Below are positions 12,159 through 24,000 of a DNA stretch of 64,000 nucleotides, in pieces; the first letter of the stretch is position 1, and the number at the start of each line of letters is the position of its first letter. The notes beneath the pieces are model-generated. The model worked only from the letters and a program-made list of their open reading frames with translations. It was not told the origin of the DNA and made no database searches. The position numbers were made by a program, and so were the translations under genes. This DNA comes from Atherinomorus stipes (lineage: Eukaryota > Chordata > Actinopteri > Atheriniformes > Atherinidae). The stretch covers positions 26,001 to 90,000 of the forward strand of contig JALJCO010003418.1 in NCBI GenBank assembly GCA_023101725.1, in the 5' to 3' direction.

Positions 12159-12576
12159 GAAGCCAACGATCCGAACATCAGCATCTGCTGCTGCAGTTCT
12201 GCAGGAGAGGAGGCGGTCTGAAACCGTGCTGCCCGGTGCACCATGGGAAGTCCACATGGCATCATTACAGACCTGGTCTGCTGCTGCGGTGCCAGACCTG
12301 CTTTCATCTTTCCAAAAACAAACTCGTGTGTCTCAAAGCCAACTTGTTCCCAAAGTTCATCTGGAGTTTCTGCAAGTCTCTCAGTTTCAGGATGAAAGCA
12401 TTTAGCGACTGCAGAGCTTCACTCTGATGATCCACGGAGCGTCTGTAGTGGGTCGTACGTCGGCTTGGCCGGCTCGGTGGCAGAACTAATGCCACAAACG
12501 GAAGCTGAAAACACACAAAGTCTGCAGGAGAAAACTCGTCCAGCCTGGCTGACGTCTGACGGTGCACACACCTTCT
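12155..12576. other. Non-repetitive intergenic sequence
   Basis: No gene or element recognised between the CA repeat and the 61-bp array. Confidence 0.45.
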
Positions 12577-13910
12577 GGCTGTCGTCCTCGTCTCTGTCCC
12601 GTCAGCTTCCACCTGGACCACATCTCTGCGTGGTTGCTTCTGTCGTCCTCGTCTCTGTCCCATCAGCATCCACCTGGACCACATCTCTGCGTCGTTGCTT
12701 CTGTCGTCCTCGTCTCTGTCCCGTCAGCATCCACCCATCTGTGCGTGGTTGCTTCTGTCGTCCTCGTCTCTGTCCCGTCAGCATCCACCTGGACCACATC
12801 TCTGCGTGGTTGCTTCTGTCGTCCTCATCTGTCCCATCAGCTTCCACCCGGACCACATCTCTGCGTGGTTGCTTCTGTCGTCCTCGTCTCTGTCCCGTCA
12901 GCTTCCACCTGGACCACATCTCTGCGTGGTTGCTTCTGTCGTCCTCGTCTCTGTCCCGTCAGCTTCCACCTGACCACATCTCTGCGTCGTTGCTTCTGTC
13001 GTCCTCGTCTCTGTCCCGTCAGCTTCCACCTGGACCACATCTCTGCGTGGTTGCTTCTGTCGTCCTCGTCTCTGTCCCGTCAGCTTCCACCTGGACCACA
13101 TCTCTGCGTGGTTGCTTCTGTCGTCCTCGTCTCTGTCCCGTCAGCTTCCACCTGGACCACATCTCTGCGTCGTTGCTTCTGTCGTCCTCGTCTCTGTCCC
13201 GTCAGCTTCCACCTGGACCACATCTCTGCGTGGTTGCTTCTGTCGTCCTCGTCTCTGTCCCGTCAGCATCCACCAGGACCACATCTCTGCGTGGTTGCTT
13301 CTGTCGTCCTCGTCTCTGTCCCTTCAGCATCCACCCGGACCACATCTCTGCGTCGTTGCTTCTGTCGTCCTCGTCTCTGTCCCGTCAGCTTCCACCCGGA
13401 CCACATCTCTGCGTGGTTGCTTCTGTCGTCCTCGTCTCTGTCCCGTCAGCTTCCACCCGGACCACATCTCTGCGTGGTTGCTTCTGTCGTCCTCGTCTCT
13501 GTCCCGTCAGCTTCCACCCGGACCACATCTCTGCGTGGTTGCTTCTGTCGTCCTCGTCTCTGTCCCATCAGCATCCACCTGGACCACATCTCTGCGTGGT
13601 TGCTTCTGTCGTCCTCGTCTCTGTCCCGTCAGCTTCCACCCGGACCACATCTCTGCGTCATTGCTTCTGTCGTCCTCGTCTCTGTCCCGTCAGCATCCAC
13701 CAGGACCACATCTCTGCGTGGTTGCTTCTGTCGTCCTCGTCTCTGTCCCATCAGCATCCACCTGGACCACATCTCTGCGTCGTTGCTTCTGTCGTCCTCG
13801 TCTCTGTCCCACATCTCTGTGGCATCCTGCCGTGAGCGCGGCCAGCACATCTCCGTGCATCGTCTCTGTCCCGTCAGCATCCACCCGGACCACATCTCCG
13901 TGCATCGTCT
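12577..13910. repeat. 61-bp minisatellite array, about 20 copies
   Basis: The unit is 61 bp and includes CGTCCTCGTCTCTGTCCC, then CAGCTTCCACC or CAGCATCCACC, then CACATCTCTGCG (for example 12619 and 12680). Variants differ by GTGG or GTCG after CTGCG, and by CCTGG or CCCGG before ACCACATC. Regular copies end near 13820; a degenerate tail follows to about 13910. A few units are shortened (near 12735 and 12825). Since 61 is not divisible by three, the frame rotates each copy, yet all frames stay mostly open. The resulting 456-codon frames are artefacts. Confidence 0.96.
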
Positions 13911-14101
13911 CCAGGGCCACGTTGCATTGTGATGTTTACTGTCGTTTAAGCTGACGTGACGTCAGATTGGAGGTTGAAGACTTTCCGTCATCGTGCACAT
14001 TTCTCCGCGTCCGTCTCGCACACGTTGACGTCAGGTTGTAACAGGAGGACGGTGATGGTGAAGAGTCAGCCCGGCTCTGATCCACCGTGATCTGGAGGTG
14101 T

Positions 14102-14749
14102 CCGGGCCCGACGGGTCCAGACGGGGTCAGACGGGGTCAGACGGGTCCAGACGGGTCAGACGGGTCCAGACGGGTTCAGACGGGTTCAGACGGGTCAGAC
14201 GGGTCCAGACGGGGTCAGACGGGTCAGACGGGTCCAGACGGGGTCAGACGGGTCAGACGGGTCCAGACGGGTTCAGACGGGTCAGACGGGTCCAGACGGG
14301 TTCAGACGGGTCAGACGGGTCCAGACGGGGTCAGACGGGTCAGACGGGTCCAGACGGGTTCAGACGGGTCAGACGGGTCCAGACGGGTTCAGACGGGTCA
14401 GACGGGTCCAGACGGGGTCAGACGGGTCAGACGGGTCCAGACGGGTTCAGACGGGTCAGACGGGTCCAGACGGGTTCAGACGGGTCAGATGGGTCCAGAC
14501 GGGTCCAGACGGGGTCAGACGGGTCAGACGGGTCCAGACGGGGTCAGACGGGTCAGACGGGTCCAGACGGGTCCAGACGGGGTCAGACGGGTCAGACGGG
14601 TCCAGACGGGTTCAGACGGGTCAGACGGGTCCAGACGGGGTCAGACGGGTCCAGACGGGTCCAGACGGGTCAGACGGGTCAGACGGGGTCAGACGGGTCG
14701 AGACAGGTCCAGACGGGTCCAGACGGGTCAGACAGGTCCAGACGGGTCT
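14102..14749 (+). repeat. G-rich 9/10-bp minisatellite with G-quadruplex potential
   Basis: Repeats of GGGTCAGAC, GGGTCCAGAC, GGGTTCAGAC and GGGGTCAGAC alternate, often as a trio of about 29 bp. The + strand therefore has a GGG or GGGG run every 9-10 bases with 6-7-base spacers, which meets the common G3N1-7 G-quadruplex rule many times over. Long arginine/glycine/aspartate/serine frames across it are repeat artefacts. Confidence 0.95.
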
Positions 14750-16629
14750 CACGTCGGACTGTCGCTGTGTGTGGAGCGTCTGGCTCCGTGTCTGAGTCCT
14801 GCTCCTCATAGAAATATAAATGCAGCAGATGTTTTCACGCTTCTTTGTTCTTTTGATTGACACTAATTAACCCCGCGAGGCACCGACGTCTCAGGTGAAA
14901 TAAAGATATTTTTACCACCGACTGGTCCTCGTGACTAACTCCTGCCTGAACACATGCAACATGATTCTTTTTCCTTCTTTGCATGTGAGTGTGTACAAAT
15001 CAGTGTATTAGTAGCCATCTACGTACTTCCATGATTTACGTCTGGTAATTGGCATCGGGCCCGGGTGCCTGTAAGGCTGCAAAATTGTGAGCTTTATCAG
15101 ATCTCTGGCCGTCTTCGGTTAATAAGGATGACTTGTCAGTCCTGTAAGTAATTATAGTCGTCCTCCTGGAGCTGATCGGAGAAAGTACATGACATTTCCT
15201 CCTCTAAGAATCTGTACTTTCATGTACTTCATGCACCTGCAAGCCTGTGACACATGTCAGGATGGCAGACGGAGCTCAGGATGGGCTCTTCCTCCAGGAG
15301 CTCCTCTTCATGCACGATGGATTAAACCTCTTTATACAAACAGACTTACGAAATGAATTAACGTAAAGGTTGAAATAAGTTCTTTAACTGGTATTGATGT
15401 GCAGAGGTGGAAAATCCAGGTGCCAGAAGGTAAAAACTCTGCCACCTTTTCTATCTGCTGTGCATTTTCACTTCCATCTACCTGCAGAGACGCTGTGCTA
15501 ATGAAATTCAGCTGGTTACTAACTGGTTGGAACAACTGCTAGACGGGATTTTTACTTTCCGGACCAGGTTTTTCCACCTTTGCTGGTTTTTCCACCTTTG
15601 CTGATGTCTGAATTTAATGATTTTGTGTACAGTTGCAGGTTTTAGAACATGAGTACAGCGAGCTCAATTACCGCATTTACATGAGTTTTAATTCCTCTTT
15701 AACTCTGAATAAAAGTTAATTCTGCTTTAAAAAGATTTTAAAAGACAATATAAACCCCTAATGGTGAATGAAAACTATGATTCTGAATAAAACTTCTTTG
15801 GAATAAAACAAGTGTTGGACTCGTGCTAGCCGGCGGAAATGAAAAAGTATTTGTGTTGAGCTGCTGCTATAAAAGTACAATCAAAATACGGTGAGAATGT
15901 GTCATTATGTGGTTTTCATTAGGGATGGGGATGGCAAAGACTTCACCGTACGATACGTATCACGATGTGTGGGCTGTGATGCAATGCAATATTGTGATAC
16001 TGTGACATGGTGGTTTTTATTGCAATACATAAATTGGAGGACTTAAACAATAAAATGAGTTAAAAAATATAAACATTTCAGTCAGTGCATTATAATCTCA
16101 ATCAACTGGCAAAGAAAATGTATGAAAACGTGGACACACATTGTAACTTGTACTTTCTACTGTGTGTAAAATTGAACCTGAACGTGCAGATGCTCGAATA
16201 TCAGAGTAAAGCAGCGACTTTTCTACGTGCTGCACTGCTGCTGATAAAACAACAAAGTCTCACGAGATTTTGTTTGTGAAAAAGATCAATACAGCATTTT
16301 TTAAATATCAATATGATATCGCAACATAAGATATCACAATATTTCAGTGTATCGATCTTTTGTTATATTGTTGCCGAAACAAAAAGGAACAGGAACCGGG
16401 ATCTGTGTACTTCGGGGTAGGTGTAAATGTCCGCCCCCTGTCCAATCAGAATCCTTCCCAACCCCAAAGTGGATTTGGATAAACAGGTTTTCCGTGCAAA
16501 CCTTAATTCTGTGTTATTGTTTTCATGTAAACACGAAGGAAAAAGTGTCAATTCCAAAGAATTAATTCAGAATTAAAAACATTTACAGATGCGGGCATGA
16601 AAAAGCTCTGCCTTTTTCTGCCTGAAGTG
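14750..16629. other. Intergenic sequence with a possible decayed transposon near 15918-16365
   Basis: No gene is supported. The stretch 15918-16365 begins AGGGATGGGGATGGC, contains CGATACGTATCACGATG, and ends with ATCGAT/GATATC-rich sequence. This resembles the ends of fish hAT-type non-autonomous elements, but I could not find a target duplication. The rest is AT-rich and featureless. Confidence 0.35.
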
Positions 16630-17190
16630 GTGTGTTAATTGTGCAGAAGAATAGTGCAGTAGTAGTGTGTTAATTGTGCAGAAATAGTGCAGTAATAGTG
16701 CAGTAGTAGTGCGTTAATAGTGCGTTAATAGTGCAGTAATAGTGCGGTAATAGTGCAGTAATAGTGCGGTAATAGTACAGTAATAGTGGGGTAATAGTGT
16801 AGTAGTAATAGTGCAGTAACAGTGCGGTAATAGTGCAGTTATAGTGCAGTTATAGTGCGGTAATAGTGCGGTAACAGTGCGGTAAAAGTGCAGTAATAGT
16901 GCAGTAACCGTGCGGTAATAGTGCAGTAATAATGCAGTAATAGTGTAGTAATAGTGCAGTAATAATGCGGTAATAGTGCAGTAATAATGCGGTAATAGTG
17001 CAGTAATAGTGCGGTAATAGTGCAGTAATAGTGCAGTTATAGTGCAGTAATAATGCGGTAATAGTGCAGTAACCGTGCGGTAATAGTGCAGTAATAATGC
17101 AGTAATAGTGCAGTAATAATGCAGTAATAGTGTAGTAATAGTGCAGTAATAATGCAGTAATAGTGCGGTAATAGTGCGATAATAGTGCAC
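16630..17190. repeat. 11-bp minisatellite array
   Basis: Roughly 50 copies of GTGCAGTAATA or GTGCGGTAATA, with AATGC and GTGTAG variants. The first 80 bases contain longer degenerate units (GTGTGTTAATTGTGCAG). The minus-strand frame of histidine, tyrosine, threonine and leucine is a repeat artefact. Confidence 0.95.
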
Positions 17191-18199
17191 CATTACTGCA
17201 CTATCACTGGCTGAACGATTTGTCCCGTGAATACGTCATCACGCACGGTGTCCAAACGTGGCGTGTGGAAACGTCCTTGTTCCGGACGTTCATTTATGCT
17301 CTGAAATGGTTTCTCCTGGACACACAGGTGCTTCCCTGTGCGACTGAATTAGCAGACGAGACAGTGATTGTTTGAATATCAAAGTATTGATTTGTGGCAT
17401 TTAGATAAAACATCCACCATATCAACACGGCCCATGGCTGCTTTGCTCTGGTCCTGAATGTTTGGACCGGATGAAAGGGTCCCACAAACGTCGGGCAGTT
17501 CGGGTCAGACGTTCGGCGACATTCCCAGTTTTTGCCTGTGGAAATGCAAAAAATCCACATGGACCCGTAAACGGAACCAGACCTGTTGGTGGAAACGGGG
17601 CTGGTTCAGCATGACGTCAAGCTGAGTGAGTCTGGTGTTACTATTCATTACATCCTCTTTGCTTTTTATATCGGGAGCCAAGGAAGCGATCCAAGGCCTC
17701 ATCCAACCTGCTGCGTTTCCATATGGAGCAAAAGTCCGAGAAAGTACTCTGACATCATTCCTGTAAAATTAGCACGAAACAAACACCTGTTTGAAAGTTC
17801 TTGTACAGTTTTAGGTTCTCCGTGTTGGGTCAGAATGACTGGGCGGTGAGTCATGTCTGCCGTGTGGGAGGCGTGTTGGAGGCAGCGGTGCCTCTGAAGC
17901 AGCCGTTCCTGTCTGACCTCCACTACTGGGCTTCACCGTGTCGCTGCCGCCCAACACAAACAGGCTAATCCTGGAAGAAAGCGCTATCAGGACGCCCAGC
18001 TTTTTCCTCCCTGCCGGCACTCACACAATGCAGAGGAAGTCCGAGTGTGTTTTCGTGTGCATGGACGGAAAATGGAACATGCAGGAAGGAGGACGCTTGT
18101 TTTTGTGTATGTGAGAAACTCAGACACGAAGATGCAAACGAGAGAGTACAAACAACCAATCAGATGCAGCCACATGCAGTTGTGCTTGAAAGTTTACAT
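17191..18199. other. Non-repetitive intergenic sequence
   Basis: No gene or element recognised. Several 60-90-codon open frames lack any recognisable family similarity. Confidence 0.45.
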
Positions 18200-18200
18200 A

Positions 18201-18231
<31 letters not shown>

Positions 18232-18273
18232 ACACACACACACGCCACACACACACACACACACACACACACA
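18200..18273. repeat. Poly-C tract followed by (CA)n microsatellite
   Basis: A run of about 17 C residues changes directly into CA dinucleotides, interrupted once by CGC. Confidence 0.95.
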
Positions 18274-19984
18274 TGGCAGAGTGGATGATGTTTCCAGGAG
18301 CATTTTTTACGCCCGATTGCAGACATCATGAAATGTTCTGACACAAAAACTAAAAAATGAATCACCTGTGGAACGAGCAGCTACTGTAACGGCTGATTGA
18401 ATGAATGATTATTATGTCCATCAAACTCGACCGTCCCCCCCCCCCCCCCCCCCCCCAACGTTTGCAGCTCACCGTGAGCGTCTCACAGTGCAGACGAACC
18501 GAGACCAACATGGCTGCTCTGATCTACGCCGCTGTTTGCTCTAAAACAGAAAAACCGGATCATGGAGGTGTTGGTGTTTGCAGAGACGATGTTTTACACC
18601 ACAGAAGAAGAAGTTGGAAGTGAGATAATGATCACTTTTAGGAACGTGGTTCCTCTGCTGTTTACTGGGAAGCTAACGAGCTAGCCACTCGGCTGTTCTA
18701 CGTTATGTTTGCCAGCAACCATCGGCGCACACGTTCCTGCGCTCAGGGGGCGTGGTTACGGGGCAAGATTATTACAGTTAAAGAAACTAGAGGCGGGATT
18801 AAGAAACGAAACTGGCGACTGGCGCTTCAGGTACCTGCAGCCCCCACCAAGCCGTCACGGAGCACAAACTGAAGCTATAACATTGTTTCTACGCTTTTTC
18901 TCCGTAGTTCCACGTTTTAGTGTCTTTCAGTGGATCGTTTGCTGACAGCAGAAGAATCCATAACTATCGCTGAATTTACCGCGACCATCTTCTTCCTGCA
19001 TCAGAACTGTGCATGAAGCATCATTGGACGTCACGGATTTCCATCATTCAGGAGACAGACCTTGAAAAAAAATCTTTTATTTAATTTTAGTTGCAATCTA
19101 TCTTTTCTGACATTATCTTTGTAACTGAGGAATCCATGTTTTTGCCAGCGTAGACGTGAAATGGCCATTAAATTCTGTTCTAAATGGTTGTAAAAACGTG
19201 AAGGAACCGTGTGACTGATCGTAAGTCAAACATTCCCGAGTCTGTCCTTTAACCAGCATCGCTTACATTTTACATCCAGATAAATAAACTCAACATCAAC
19301 AAAAAAGGTTTTGAATTGTGGCTCTAAACCGTCTTGCACCTCCTGAACTGTCCACATCGATGTGCAGTCATACACAGACATTACACAACTGCAGTAGGCT
19401 TATTAATTATTTATAGGTATTAATTATTGTCAGCACGAACCAGGATCGATCAGGTCAGGTCGTCACTTTTCTCCGTCTCTGATTGAAGAGCTGTCTCATG
19501 TACACGATGATTTATGGTTGAATCAGACGCCTCTCAGCTCAGCTGTAAAACATTTATAAGAGTTTAATCGTATTAATTATTTCTGCACGATTTTTCTGCT
19601 AAGATTCGTGTTATTTACCGTCAGTGCCAACAGGTCGTCCAGTGAGAACGAAATCACTGTTAACAGGACAAAAAGATCTGCATGAAACGTTGGGATTGTT
19701 CTTCTCATAGCTTCATTTAAAAAGGAGGAATAACAACGGTGTTAATGATCAAACAGTCCTGAATATTATCTCTCCTAAATCCTTTTATCTGATTTATTTA
19801 AATTAACAAGGCAAGTGATTAAGAACTATTTCATATTTGCAATTATGATCTGGCAAAAGACGCTTCATGCAGTTTCCTTAGGTTTTCATAAATGTCATCA
19901 CAATGGTTGGAATTACACATTTGCACAACGGCAGCGCTGAATAATTTTCGTATGCCAAGGATAAATAATAAAACATTTATTTAA
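18274..19984. other. Intergenic sequence with a poly-C run
   Basis: A poly-C run of about 21 bases lies at 18436-18456. I see no gene or recognisable element elsewhere in this stretch. Confidence 0.45.
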
Positions 19985-20135
19985 AAAAAACAAACCCACT
20001 TTATTTCTAAAGCACATTTCAGTCAGAACATGTCTCCAAAGTGCTGCACAAACAAAACACCCAGCAAAAAATGAAATAAAAATAAAATGAGAAAAACAAG
20101 TGCTGCTCTGTATAGCTCCACCCGCTCTCATTCCA
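19985..20135 (-). mobile_element. Possible LINE 3'-end fragment
   Basis: The sequence CACTTTATTTCTAAAGCAC followed by CAAAGTGCTGCACAA resembles, in reverse, the 3' untranslated end of fish L2-type LINEs. A related pattern (CAGTTTATTTGTACAGC then CACAAAGTGCTTCAC) sits at the 3' end of the L2 remnant at 44321. There is no coding part here, so the assignment is tentative. Confidence 0.4.
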
Positions 20136-20197
20136 AACAATAAAATTATGAAAAAAAAAAAAAAAAATTAATATATATATGTGTATATATATATATA

Positions 20198-20823
20198 CAC
20201 TGCCCGCCCCCCCAAAAAAGTCTCCACCAAAAAAAGGTGAAACCTTTCACATTTGGTTGGAGCCTTTAGCTTTGATTGCGGCAGCATTCGCTGTGTTTCC
20301 AGAAGCTTCTGCAATGTCACCAGATTTATTTGCATCCTGTTGCATCAATTTTTCACCAAGATCTTGATGATGATTGTAGAGTCTGACCACAGCACATCCC
20401 AAAGATTCTCAATGGGGTTCAGGTCTGGACTCTGTGGGGGCCGATCCATGTGTGAAAATGATGTCTGATGATCCCTGAACCATCTTTCACAATCTGAGCC
20501 CGATAAATTCTGGCACGGTCATCTTGGAATATGGCCGTGCCATCAGGAAAGAAACATCCATTGATGGAAGAACCTGCTCATTCAGTATATTCAGGTATCA
20601 GCTGACCTCATTATCTGAGCTCATACTGTTGCTGAACCTGGACCTGAGCAACTGCAGCAACCCCAGATCATCACACTGCCCCCACAGGCTCATACAGTAG
20701 CACTAGGCATGATGCTGCATCACTTCATCTGCCTTTCCGGCCACATTTCTTCCTGGAAGACGATGGTCCACTATCCTTCTAGTTTTTCAGAATGCGTTGG
20801 ACTGTTCTGAACCCAGTTTTAGT
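20198..20823 (-). mobile_element. Second, truncated copy of the internally deleted Tc1-like element
   Basis: Nearly identical to 11178-11803, including the shortened-transposase junction near 20730. It starts after a short TATA-rich tract (20171-20197). Homology stops at about 20823, where the first copy continues (TTTAGTAG there, TTTAGTGG here), so the right terminus and right TIR are missing. The left TIR has drifted (a C-run replaces GGCC). No coding capacity. Confidence 0.85.
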
Positions 20824-21054
20824 GGTAAAAACTAAATGTGTTTTTGCTTTCGACTTGAAGATGTCTGAGGAAACTGCAGCTGCATCGGAGCTGCTGCGAT
20901 CCTCCGTTCTCCCTCTGTGATGCAGGAACAGCTGATCTGAAATATCCCGTGAGAAATGCGGTCAGAGGAGCTGCAGCTTTAATACGGAGAAGCTTAAGCT
21001 CATGTTTTACTGGAAGCCAGAGAAGACATGCGATCCTGAAAATAACAGGCATAA
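20824..21054. other. Short non-repetitive spacer
   Basis: Nothing recognised between the truncated Tc1-like copy and the giant array. Confidence 0.4.
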
Positions 21055-24000
21055 GTCTCATCATCCTTCTCATCATTGTTCTCATCATCGTTCTCATCAT
21101 CGTTCTCATCATCGTTCTCATCATTGTTCTCATTTGTTCTCATCGTTCTCATCATTGTTCTTATTGTTCTCATCATTGTTCTGATTATTGTTCTCATCAT
21201 CCTTCTCATTGTTCTCATCATTCTCATCGTTGTTCTCATCATCTGTTTTGTTCTCATCATCGTTCTCATCATCATTCTCATCATTGTTCTCATCCTTCTC
21301 ATCATTGTTCTCATCATTCTCATCATTGTTCTCATCATCGTTCTCATCATTCTCATCATTGTTCTCATCATCGTTCTCATCATTCTCATCATTGTTCTCT
21401 GCATCGTTCTCATCATTCTCATCATTGTTCTCATCATCGTTCTGATTATTGTTCATCATTATCATCATTGTTCTCTGCATTCTCATCATTCTCATCATTG
21501 TTCTCATCATCGTTCTCATCACTTCTCATCATTGTTCTCATCGCGTTCTCATCATTGTTACTTATCATTCTCATCATTCTCATCATTGTTCTCATCATCG
21601 TTTCATCATTCTCATCATTGTTCTCATCATTCTCATCATTGTTCTCATCATCGTTCTGATTATTGTTCTCATCATCATTCTCATCATTCTGATCATTGTT
21701 CTCTCAGCATCGTTCTCATCATTCTCATCATTGTTCTCATCACTGTTCTCATCATTGTTCTCATCATTCTCATCATTGTTCTCATCATCGTTCTCATCAT
21801 TGTCATCATTGTTCTCATCATCGTTCTCATCATTCTCATCATTGTTCTCTGCATCGTTCTCATCATTCTCATCATTGTTCTCATCATCGTTCTCATCATT
21901 CTCATCATTGTTGTCATCGTTCTCATTGTTGTCATCATCATTCTCATCATCATTCTCAACATTCTCATCATTGTTCTCATCAATGTTCTCATCATTGTTC
22001 TCATCATCTCTGATTATTGTTCTCATCATCGTTCTCATCATTCTCATCATTGTTCTCATCATTCTCATCATTCTCATCATTGTTCTCATCATCGTTCTCA
22101 TCATTGTTCTCATCATTCTCATCATTGTTCTCATCATCGTTCTGATTATTGTTCTATCGCTCTCTTCATCGTTCTCATCATCGTTCTCATCATTCTCATC
22201 ATTGTTCTCATCATTCTCATCATTGTTCTCATCATCGTTCTCATCATTCTCATCATTGTTCTCATCATCATTCTCATCATTCTCATCATTGTTCTCTGCA
22301 TCGTTCTCATCATTCTCATCATTGTTCTCATCATTGTTCTCATCATCGTTCTCATCATTCTCATCATTGTTCTCTGCATCGTTCTCATCATTCTCATCAT
22401 TGTTCTCATCATCGTTCTCATCATTCTCATCATTGTTGTCATCGTTCTCATCATTGTTCTCATCATCATTCTCAACATTCTCATCATTGTTCTCATCATT
22501 GTTCTCATCATCGTTCTCATCATTCTCATCATTGTTCTCATCATTCTCATCATTGTTCTCATCATTCTCATCATTGTTCTCATCATCGTTCTCATCATTC
22601 TCATCATTGTTCTCATCATTCTCATCATTGTTCTCATCATCGTTCTGATTATTGTTCTCATCATCGTTCTCATCATTGTTCTCATCATCCTTCTGATTAT
22701 TGTTCTCATCATCGTTCTCATCATTCTCATCATTGTTCTCATCATCGTTCTCATCATTGTTCTCATCATCGCTCTCATCATTGTTCTCATCATTCTCATC
22801 ATTGTTCTCATCATCGTTCTGATTATTGTTCTCATCATCGTTCTCATCATTCTCATCATTGTTCTCATCATTGTTATCATCGTTCTCATCATCGTTTTGA
22901 TTATTGTTCTCATCATCGTTCTGATTATTGTTCTCATCATTGTTCTCATCATCCTTCTCATCATCGTTCTCATCATTCTCATCATTGTTCTCATCATTGT
23001 TCTCATCATTGTTCTCATCGTTCTGATTATTTCTCATCGTTCTCATCATCGTTCTGATCATTGTTCTCATCATTGTTCTCATCATCGTTCGGATTGTTGT
23101 CATCATCGTTCTCATCATTCTCATCATTGTTCTCATCATTCTCATCATTGTTCTCATCATTCTCATCATTGTTCTCATCATCGTTCTCATCATTCTCATC
23201 ATTGTTCTCATCATTCTCATCATTGTTCTCATCATCGTTCTGATTAATGTTCTCATCATCGTTCTCATCATTGTTCTCATCATCCTTCTGATTATTGTTC
23301 TCATCATCGTTCTCATCATTCTCATCATCGTTCTCATCATAGTTCTCATCATTGTTCTCATCATCGTTCTCATCATTGTTCTCATCATTCTCATCATTGT
23401 TCTCATCATCGTTCTGATTATTGTTCTCATCATCGTTTCATCATCGCCTCATCATTGTTCTCATCATCCTTCTGATTATTGTTCTCATCATCTTTCTCAT
23501 CATTCTCATCATTGTTATCATCGTTCTCATCATCGTTTTGATTATTGTTCTCATCATCGTTCTGATTATTGTTCTCATCATTGTTCTCATCATCCTTCTC
23601 ATCATCGTTCTCATCATTCTCATCATTGTTCTCATCATTGTTCTCATCATTCTGATTATTGTTCTCATCGTTCTCATCATCGTTCTGATTATTGTTCTCA
23701 TCATTGTTCTCATCATCGTTCGGATTATTGTTCTCATCATTGTTCTCATCATCGTTTGGATTGTTCTCATCATTGTTTTGATTATTGTTCTCATCATCGT
23801 TCTGATTATTGTTCTCATCATTGTTCTCATCATCCTTCTCATCATCGTTCTCATCATTCTCATCATTGTTCTCATCATTGTTCTCATCATTGTTCTCATC
23901 ATTGTTCTCATCCTTCTCATCATTGTTCTCATCATTCTCATCATTGTTCTCATCATTCTCATCATTGTTCTCATCATCGTTCTCATCATTCTCATCATTG

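Noticed and set aside
12465..13932. Two 456-codon frames in the 61-bp array
   Set aside because: All three frames encode the same rotating peptide set, as expected from a stop-free 61-bp unit; there are no splice signals or conserved domain.
21076..23247. 723-codon frame rich in isoleucine, leucine and valine, which could look like a membrane protein
   Set aside because: It is the translation of a 9/12-bp repeat; the other frames and the opposite strand are equally open.
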